DNA from: DASZTV01 sp035548055
GTDB taxonomy: Bacteria; Actinomycetota; Actinomycetes; JAFAQI01
Length of the DNA stretch: 21,010 nt
Direction of reading: 5' to 3'
Assembly (NCBI GenBank): GCA_035548055.1
Contig: DASZTL010000035.1
Location: 1 to 21,010 of the forward strand
Part shown: piece by piece, positions 15,760 through 21,010 of the stretch
Layout: each line of letters starts with the position of its first letter
Position numbering within the stretch: the stretch's first letter is position 1
Notes under the pieces: model-generated
Databases searched by the model: none
What the model saw: only the letters and a program-made list of their open reading frames with translations
What the model was told of the DNA's origin: nothing
Translations under genes and position numbers: made by a program

Positions 15760-18700
15760 CTACGGCACCCGAACATGACGAACCACCTTGCCGTGCCGGT
15801 AGCCGCGATGAAGCGCCGTGATGACCACTGAGATTCGCGCACCCGCGTCACGCGTTCGCAGCCGATAGTGCCGACCGGTGGCGTGACGAATGGGCTGGCC
15901 ATCGCGAAGCCACTGATAGCGAAGGTGGGAAGCCGTGGGTGACCACCGGCCCGGATGGGCGGTAAGCCTCTGGCCCACCACGTTCGCCCCGACAATCAAG
16001 GCCTGGCCAATCTCGCGCAGCGCCGGGCCGCGTTTCACCCGCGCGACAGACGACACCGACAAGCGCGACCAGCCCAAGCTGTTGTGGGCAGCTGCCTGGC
16101 ATTGCAGAGTGTGTCCGAAATCCCTCGCGATGATCTTGTAACTCGACGAGACATGGCCAGGTATCCGCTGACCATCGAGCCGCCACGCCGTCCCGACATA
16201 GGTGGCGCCGCTGTATGAAACCGTGCAGGCGATCCGGTTCCCGACCCTGACCGTCCCACGGATCGCTGGCGCATTCGTCAGTGCCGGAACACCGCCTGCA
16301 GGCGACGTGGTCGCCGTTGGCGTTGAGGTGGGTGTACTGCTCGAGGTCGCGGTCGGACTCGCCGTCGGAGTCGCGGTCGGAGGCGGAGCCCCAGCTGGAG
16401 GCGGCGGCGTCCCGGTCGGGGTCGGCGTCCCGGTCGGGGTCGGCGTCCAAGTCGGCGTCGCCGTCGCCGTTGGCGTCACCGTCGCGGTCGGCGTCGGCGT
16501 CGGCGTGGGAGTCGGCGACTGGCAATCCCCGCCCGACGGAGCACCTGAGCCGTAGGAAATCGTGGAGTCGAGCGCGACGGAGCCACCCGGATCGATCGTC
16601 GGTGCCCAACCCTCGGCCTCGCCGTTGTCGATGTCACTGCAGTCCGCCGTGTTGGACAGCGCTCCGCCGGACCTCACCTGCCCCCAGACCGTGTCGTACC
16701 TGCCCTCGACGTACGACGAGTTGGGACTGGAGGTGGTGAGCTTGAGCAGGCGAGAGCCCAGGGAGTCGCCGGGCGGGGCGGTGTCGCGGCACGCCGGGCC
16801 GCCATCGACAACTGCGCCGAAGCCGCTGTCCCAGTCGGACAGATAGCAGTCCAACGCGCGGTAAATCGCGGGCGCGACGCTGTTGTCGGCCGAGGTGTTC
16901 GTCACGGTAATCGCCGTGCGGACGCTCTCCTCGCCGATGACGTAGCTGTCCGTCTCACTCAGCTCGAGGCCACTGGATCCCACGTCGACCACGGTGGTCA
17001 CGCTGTACGGATCGTCTGCAGTTCCGGTGCCCGACACCGTCGATTGGCTGACCGGCGTGTAGTGCTGGGCAGTCGGCCCGTCCGGGATGAGCCCAGGCCC
17101 GAAGAGTGACCCGTCTCTGACCAAGGTTCCGCACGCCGCAGCTAGTGGTCTACCGCCGAGCCCAAAGGGCGCCGGACCGTAGGGCGTCGTGCCAGTGAAG
17201 GCCCCCGGGTACAGGTCACCTGCGTGTCGGAAGAGGCATTCAAGGTCGTCACTCACCCAGATGTCGGTGATCGGACCCGGCGTTTGAATGTGCGCCCAGC
17301 TGACAGGCGTCTCGCCATTGCAGTCCTGGTAGCAGGTCCCCCCATGTGTTGTGCCGCCGCCGGACCCGCCGCCGCCACCGATCGCTCCGCCGCCGCCCGG
17401 GTACTTGGTCGGATCACTTCCGCCGCCCTCGTGGTTGTTGGCGGTCACGACCACGGTGAGTGGTGCCGACGTACTCGTGAGGAAGTTCGTGTCGCCGCTG
17501 TAGGTCGCGACGATCACGTGGTCACCTGCGGTCAGCGCAGGAGTGGTGAACGGGGACGCCAACGGCACGGTTCCGATGGCTGCTCCGTCTTCGGAATAGG
17601 TGACCGTCCCGATTGGGGCGCCGGCTCCAGGGGTCACGACGGCTACGGCGGACGACAAGTCCACCGTCTGCCCGGACTTCACCGTCGATGGCGCCGCGGA
17701 CACCGTCGTCGCGGTAGCGGCCTGCGACACGGAGGCCTCGACGGAGGAGCTCGTGCTCGGCATGAACGCCCGGTCCCCGTTGTACATCGCAGTGACGGTG
17801 TGGTCACCCAGCGCGAGCGAGCTGATGGTGAGCCTCGCCACGCCGCTGCTGCTCACTTGCGCGGTACCTAGCTCGGTCGATCCGTCGGTGAACTCGACAC
17901 TGCCCGCAGGGGTAGCCGTCGACCCGACCGCGGCGGAAGCAACGGTGGCTTTCAGGGTGACGTCCTGCCCGTATACCGCTGACGTCGGCGTGACGGCCAG
18001 GTCGGTCGTCGTCGCCGCCTTAGCGGGCCGCGAGGGATCCCGGTTGATCTCGGTGGTTGCCGAGGCGGTGTTTCCCTGCGGATCGGACGCGGACACCGAA
18101 GCATCGAAGGAGCCGTTGGTCGTGTAGGTGTGACTGACCACGATCGCCGGGTACGGCGAATCGGCGGTGCCGGTCGCTGCTGTCGTCCCGTCGCCGAAGT
18201 CGATCGTGTAGGTGAGCTCAGAGCCGTCCCCTGCCCCGATGGTGGCGGTGATCGTCGTGTCGAGCGGGATCGCTCCGAAGGCGGGCGAGGCGGTGATCGC
18301 TGCCGTGACGTCGTTACCTTCGGGGCCGCCACCGCCGCTGGGGCCGCGGACAACGTCGTCGATCCCGGATGTGTCGTTCGCCTGCGTGACCGCCACGCTC
18401 ATTGCGCCGTCATAGCTCGACGCACCGTGGTACCACTCGTCGATGCTGCTGCTGTCGAAGGCACACGGCGCCGCGAAGGCCACGCGGTAGCTTCCGGGCG
18501 CCAGGCTGTGCAACGTGTAGGTGCCGCTGTCGTCCGTCTGGGCGGTCGTGGTCACGCCGGAAGCAGAGGCAAATGCTTCGACGCACTCCGCGGCGGCGGC
18601 GCCGCCTGTCGTCAGGGTGAGGGTTCCCGAGATGGACCCACCCTTCGTCATCGCCACGTCGACACCAGCGACGGTGCCGCCTTCGGTGATCGACACCGGG

Positions 18701-20541
18701 TTGCCGCCGTAGGACTGGCTGAGGTAGTCGCTCTGGTTGCAGTCGTTGAACTGTATGAAGTTGTTCCCCGGAGCCACCCCGGTCAAGCGGTACTTGCCTT
18801 GGGCGTCCGTCCTGGTGAAGGCGGGAAACACCGGTCCGGGGCCCCCAAGACCGGGGAACCCGTCGACGCAGATGTTCGGCAACGGGTCGCCGCTCGCGTT
18901 GGTGACGGTCCCGGTGACCGTCCCGCCCGGTGAGAGCGTGGCGTCAATCCCGCTGGTCCGGTTGCCGGTGGTGACCGGGACCTGATCCGCCGTACTGCTG
19001 TTCGCCTTGTTGTTGTAGAACTGGCCGACGTACCCGTTCCCGGCGATCCCACAGTTCGAGAACTGAACGATGTATGAACCATCGGTCAGACCGTGAACGA
19101 CGTACTGACCCGTGGAGCTGGTGGTAGCGCTTCCCGCGAACACCGAGTCGGGCGTCGACGCGGACACGCAGATCCCGGCGATCGGGTGACCACCCGAGTC
19201 CGTCACCGTCCCGCCGATCGAGCCGCCCTGCGCCAGTGAGGCGTTGATACCGGGGGTGTTAGCACCGGCAGACACGACGATCACGCCGGCGGATGCGACG
19301 GTGGAGTGCCCGCGGTACCACTGCGTCAGGTAGTCATGCGACCCGCAGTCGACGAACTCGAGCTTGTAGCTGCCGTCGGGCACACCGTGGATCACGTAGT
19401 GGCCGGAGGCGTCCGACGAGGAACCGGACACCGGTACGAAGTTGCCGTTCGTCGTCGTCAGCTCCGCGCAGATTTGCGGCAATGGGTTGCCCGACGTGTC
19501 GGTGACTGTGCCGCTGATGTTGCCGCCGAGTACGAGGGTCGCGTTCACGCCCGTCGTCGGCGTTCCCACCGTCACGTTGACGGGATCGGCCTTCGCGGCG
19601 GTGGGCTGGTTGTTGTAGTACTGCGTCAGGTAGTCGAGGATTTCGCTACTGCACGGGCTGAACTCGATCCGGTTGTCGCCGGGCGCCACGCCGTGAAGGG
19701 TGTACGTGCCGTCAGCGGCCGTCTCGGCAAAGGCGGAGTTGTCGTCGTTCGGGGTCAGACTCGAACTGTTGACGCAGACCTCTGCGACCGGCTCGCCGAA
19801 CTCATCGCGCACCGTGCCCGACACGTCCCCGCCGACGGCCATCGCGGCGTTGATGCCCGGCGTGGGACTTCCCGCCGTGACCGCAACGAGGTCGGCGGAC
19901 TGCGACGAGGTGCGGCCGTCGTACCACTGGTCGAGATAGCCGCCGTCTGAGCAGTCGGAGAACGTTACGCGATAGGAGCCCGTGGCGAGCCCCTGGAGAC
20001 TGTAGTGACCGTCGCTCGTTGTCTGTGCGCCGTGTCCTGGACCGAAGAAGTTCGGCTGATTCGCCGACACGCAGATCGAACCTAGCGGCGAGCCGTCCGC
20101 CTTCGCGGTTACGGTGCCGGAGATCGTCCCGCCGAGGACGAGCTGGGCGTCGATGTTCCCCGTGTCGGCACCCGCAGTGACATCGACCGGATCTGAGTCC
20201 TGGCTGTCAGGCTGGTTGTTGTAGTACTGCGGCACGTACGGCGAGGTGCAGGCCACCGCGAACGAAACCGTGTACGAGCCCGGTTGAAGATTGGCGAGAG
20301 AGTAGGTGCCATCCGAGAGGGTCTGGGCGAATCCGAAGCCGGCCGTTGCCGACGTCCCCTGAACACAGACACCAGCGATCGGGTTGCCTGACCCATCCGA
20401 CACGAGACCCGAAATCGTGCCGGTGCCCGGCGAAGCTGCGGAGATCGCAACGGGTAGCAGAACCGTCAATATGAGCGCCGAGACGGCCGCGATCCCCAAC
20501 ACTCCACGACGCGATGGCACAACGATTCGCCGACCCGACAC
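15760..20541 (-). CDS. 1593-residue secreted multidomain surface protein: seven Cys-paired repeats, PKD, two Ig-like, novel Cys-rich domain, Thr/Pro linker, two C-terminal Ig-like domains
   Basis: Domain order: a signal peptide with SRRGVLG (10-16) and a hydrophobic core to about residue 36; seven tandem carboxypeptidase-regulatory-like repeats of 95-102 residues (41-733); a PKD domain (about 744-833, FGDGTT, SHTYTTNGSFDASV); two Big_3-type Ig-like domains (about 843-941 and 942-1033, each ending near YNGD or YSGD); a Gly-rich linker (1034-1069); an unrecognised domain with eight cysteines in and just after it (1070-1340); a Thr/Pro linker (1341-1417); and two Ig-like domains (1418-1593) homologous to those of the propeller/FN3 protein. 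The GTG start has AGGGGGG 5 nt upstream. No LPXTG, GW or membrane anchor is seen at the C-terminus, so attachment may depend on the Ig module. A structural or adhesive cell-surface role is inferred; no enzyme motif was found. Confidence 0.87.
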   Translation of the reverse strand: MSGRRIVVPSRRGVLGIAAVSALILTVLLPVAISAASPGTGTISGLVSDGSGNPIAGVCVQGTSATAGFGFAQTLSDGTYSLANLQPGSYTVSFAVACTSPYVPQYYNNQPDSQDSDPVDVTAGADTGNIDAQLVLGGTISGTVTAKADGSPLGSICVSANQPNFFGPGHGAQTTSDGHYSLQGLATGSYRVTFSDCSDGGYLDQWYDGRTSSQSADLVAVTAGSPTPGINAAMAVGGDVSGTVRDEFGEPVAEVCVNSSSLTPNDDNSAFAETAADGTYTLHGVAPGDNRIEFSPCSSEILDYLTQYYNNQPTAAKADPVNVTVGTPTTGVNATLVLGGNISGTVTDTSGNPLPQICAELTTTNGNFVPVSGSSSDASGHYVIHGVPDGSYKLEFVDCGSHDYLTQWYRGHSTVASAGVIVVSAGANTPGINASLAQGGSIGGTVTDSGGHPIAGICVSASTPDSVFAGSATTSSTGQYVVHGLTDGSYIVQFSNCGIAGNGYVGQFYNNKANSSTADQVPVTTGNRTSGIDATLSPGGTVTGTVTNASGDPLPNICVDGFPGLGGPGPVFPAFTRTDAQGKYRLTGVAPGNNFIQFNDCNQSDYLSQSYGGNPVSITEGGTVAGVDVAMTKGGSISGTLTLTTGGAAAAECVEAFASASGVTTTAQTDDSGTYTLHSLAPGSYRVAFAAPCAFDSSSIDEWYHGASSYDGAMSVAVTQANDTSGIDDVVRGPSGGGGPEGNDVTAAITASPAFGAIPLDTTITATIGAGDGSELTYTIDFGDGTTAATGTADSPYPAIVVSHTYTTNGSFDASVSASDPQGNTASATTEINRDPSRPAKAATTTDLAVTPTSAVYGQDVTLKATVASAAVGSTATPAGSVEFTDGSTELGTAQVSSSGVARLTISSLALGDHTVTAMYNGDRAFMPSTSSSVEASVSQAATATTVSAAPSTVKSGQTVDLSSAVAVVTPGAGAPIGTVTYSEDGAAIGTVPLASPFTTPALTAGDHVIVATYSGDTNFLTSTSAPLTVVVTANNHEGGGSDPTKYPGGGGAIGGGGGSGGGTTHGGTCYQDCNGETPVSWAHIQTPGPITDIWVSDDLECLFRHAGDLYPGAFTGTTPYGPAPFGLGGRPLAAACGTLVRDGSLFGPGLIPDGPTAQHYTPVSQSTVSGTGTADDPYSVTTVVDVGSSGLELSETDSYVIGEESVRTAITVTNTSADNSVAPAIYRALDCYLSDWDSGFGAVVDGGPACRDTAPPGDSLGSRLLKLTTSSPNSSYVEGRYDTVWGQVRSGGALSNTADCSDIDNGEAEGWAPTIDPGGSVALDSTISYGSGAPSGGDCQSPTPTPTPTPTATVTPTATATPTWTPTPTGTPTPTGTPPPPAGAPPPTATPTASPTATSSSTPTSTPTATTSPAGGVPALTNAPAIRGTVRVGNRIACTVSYSGATYVGTAWRLDGQRIPGHVSSSYKIIARDFGHTLQCQAAAHNSLGWSRLSVSSVARVKRGPALREIGQALIVGANVVGQRLTAHPGRWSPTASHLRYQWLRDGQPIRHATGRHYRLRTRDAGARISVVITALHRGYRHGKVVRHVRVP
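16297..16521 (-). repeat. Low-complexity Thr/Pro-coding tract
   Basis: This tract encodes an approximately 75-residue linker of TP, TPT and TATP units with a few Ser, Gly and Ala. It includes two perfect tandem copies of an 18-bp unit at 16409-16426 and 16427-16444. Thr/Pro-rich stretches of this kind are extended stalks and typical sites of O-glycosylation in actinobacterial secreted proteins. The tandem DNA could vary in length between strains. Confidence 0.75.
18343..20421 (-). repeat. Seven tandem protein repeats of the carboxypeptidase-regulatory-like type
   Basis: Units start at residues 41, 138, 238, 340, 440, 540 and 635 of the large protein. Each runs: G-x-I-S-G-T-V, G-x-P-[IL], a Cys in an I-C-V strand, D-G-x-Y-x-L-x-G-[LV], G-S-Y-x-V-x-F-x-x-C, then Y-[LV]-x-Q-[YW]-Y, V-x-V-T-x-G, and T-x-G-[IV]-[DN]-A. 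The two cysteines per unit are kept in all seven, suggesting one disulfide per domain. Unit 6 has a shorter tail, and unit 7 departs most from the consensus. Confidence 0.85.
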
Positions 20542-20553
20542 GTTGACCCCCCT

Positions 20554-20666
20554 GCCTTCTCAGGCCCCCCAGCCCGCCCAGCCTCGACCCATGAATCGTC
20601 CGCCCCTTCGGGGCAAACCGAGGTGAAAGGCTCTCGCCCAACGCCTCGGACTGGTCCGATTTCGGA
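20554..20666 (-). promoter_or_regulatory. Structured 5' leader of the large surface-protein gene
   Basis: On the coding strand four short inverted repeats follow one another: TCCGA/TCGGA (20666-20655, 2-nt spacer), CCGAGG/CCTCGG (20649-20618, 20-nt loop), GCCCC/GGGGC (20614-20602, 3-nt loop), and GCCT/AGGC closing a GAGA tetraloop (20565-20554), which sits next to the ribosome-binding site. I do not recognise a known riboswitch. The leader could be regulatory, or the stems may simply reflect high GC. Confidence 0.3.
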
Positions 20667-20680
20667 TCGTTCGGGCGCAA

Positions 20681-20686
20681 ATTATC
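20681..20686 (-). promoter_or_regulatory. Possible -10 box for the large surface-protein gene
   Basis: GATAAT on the minus strand is a close match to TATAAT in otherwise GC-rich DNA. It would give a leader of about 130 nt before the GTG at 20541. No clear -35 element stands at 16-18 nt, so the call rests on the -10 alone. Confidence 0.35.
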
Positions 20687-20728
20687 GTGCTGAACCAGCG
20701 ATCCTTGACCGCCAATGGCTCAACGAAC

Positions 20729-20748
20729 GGCGCGGCCAGGTGGGCGCC
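20729..20748 (-). terminator. Possible terminator hairpin downstream of moeZ
   Basis: GGCGC and GCGCC arms (20748-20744 and 20733-20729) enclose a 10-nt loop, about 20 nt after the moeZ stop. The downstream sequence is only weakly T-rich. It separates moeZ from the surface-protein promoter. Confidence 0.3.
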
Positions 20749-20767
20749 AAGGGGTCTTGACAGGTGG

Positions 20768-21010
20768 TCAGTAAAGCGGTTCGTCTCCTAGGACCTGCGT
20801 CTGCCACGCGACGACGCCGCCCTGGACGTGCTTCGCATCGCCGAAGCCCGCGCTCTTGAGCAGCGCCAACGACTCGGCAGAGCGAACGCCGGTCTTGCAG
20901 TACAGAACGACCGGCTTGTCCTGCGGCAGCTCCGACAACCGTGACGGCAGCTCTCCCTTGGGGATCAGCACCGCGTCGGGGATCCGGACGATCTCCCACT
21001 CGGCCGGCTC
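20768..21010 (-). CDS. moeZ: C-terminal rhodanese domain of a MoeZ/MoeB-type adenylyltransferase/sulfurtransferase (5' part beyond the window)
   Basis: The last 80 residues of an open frame that runs off the window edge are visible. They begin EPAEWEIVRIPDA, the usual lead-in of a rhodanese domain, and contain the active-site loop YCKTGVRSAE, whose cysteine would carry the persulfide. The family-typical HVQGGVVAW and a C-terminus ending in Leu-Tyr follow. In actinobacteria this rhodanese domain is fused to an E1-like adenylyltransferase (MoeZ/MoeBR) that activates and sulfurates the ThiS/MoaD/CysO-type carrier proteins. The adenylyltransferase part is not in the window, so a stand-alone rhodanese is not strictly excluded, but the sequence and its location near ATL and adnAB favour MoeZ. 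An internal GTG at 20971 gives a shorter frame but falls inside the domain and is not the start. Confidence 0.85.
   Translation of the reverse strand, partial: EPAEWEIVRIPDAVLIPKGELPSRLSELPQDKPVVLYCKTGVRSAESLALLKSAGFGDAKHVQGGVVAWQTQVLGDEPLY

Noticed and set aside
15763..16290. Search for a sortase LPXTG or other classic wall anchor at the C-termini of the two giant proteins
   Set aside because: Neither C-terminus has LPXTG, a hydrophobic tail or a positively charged end segment; both end in Ig-like domains.
16330..16520. Repetitive GTCGGCGTC-type DNA considered as a possible CRISPR or non-coding repeat array
   Set aside because: The repeats are in frame with, and explained by, the Thr/Pro linker of the large protein; there are no spacer-like unique segments of constant length.
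20602..20650. Plus-strand GGCAAACC followed by GAAA, resembling the core of the c-di-GMP-I riboswitch
   Set aside because: The second conserved core (GGACGCAAAGCC) is not matched, and the motif is on the plus strand with no plus-strand gene downstream; the adjacent genes are transcribed the other way.

Overview
The window is high-GC DNA with actinobacterial gene content. It holds an AdnA/AdnB motor-nuclease pair, an alkyltransferase-like protein (ATL) and the end of a MoeZ-type adenylyltransferase/sulfurtransferase, and most start codons are GTG. In Mycobacterium tuberculosis the same families sit close together (moeB1/moeZ Rv3206c, ATL Rv3204, adnA Rv3202c, adnB Rv3201c). I therefore read the window as a conserved actinobacterial DNA-repair/sulfur-transfer neighbourhood split by an accessory segment of about 12.5 kb. 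The genus cannot be fixed from this sequence; a soil-type member of Actinomycetota fits.

Layout. Positions 55-8050, all on the minus strand: ATL (7760-8050), a lipoprotein with a carboxypeptidase-regulatory-like domain and a discoidin-like C-terminus (6591-7757), adnA (3327-6533) and adnB (55-3330). ATL and the lipoprotein gene are 2 nt apart, and adnA and adnB overlap by 4 nt. An extended short-chain dehydrogenase/epimerase (8100-8975, plus) diverges from ATL. The accessory segment follows. A minus-strand pair with a 2-nt gap encodes a secreted beta-propeller/FlgD-Ig/FN3/Ig protein (10332-13649) and a phosphodiester glycosidase-family protein (9028-10329). A plus-strand Wzy_C/O-antigen-ligase-type membrane protein with a C-terminal TPR region lies at 13836-15692. 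A 1593-residue secreted multidomain protein lies at 15760-20541 (minus). The 3' end of moeZ (20768-21010, minus) closes the window.

How the genes may work together. AdnA and AdnB should form the heterodimeric double-strand-break resection machine; both helicase motors and both RecB-type nuclease sites look intact, and AdnA carries a four-cysteine Fe-S set. The accessory segment looks like a cell-surface module. Its two large exported proteins share a C-terminal module of two Ig-like domains of about 176 residues (roughly half identical by hand alignment), each preceded by a Thr/Pro-rich linker. Both also have an S-R-R-G signal-peptide motif. The ligase-family membrane protein lies between their genes. 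The most interesting hypothesis is that this is a surface-protein/glycan system, with the ligase either glycosylating the Thr/Pro linkers or building the glycan that the shared module binds. That is inference.

No tRNA, rRNA, CRISPR array, insertion sequence or transposase was seen. No gene-free stretch exceeds 300 bases; the longest is the 226-base leader region 20542-20767. Positions 1-54 lie downstream of adnB and hold nothing I can identify.
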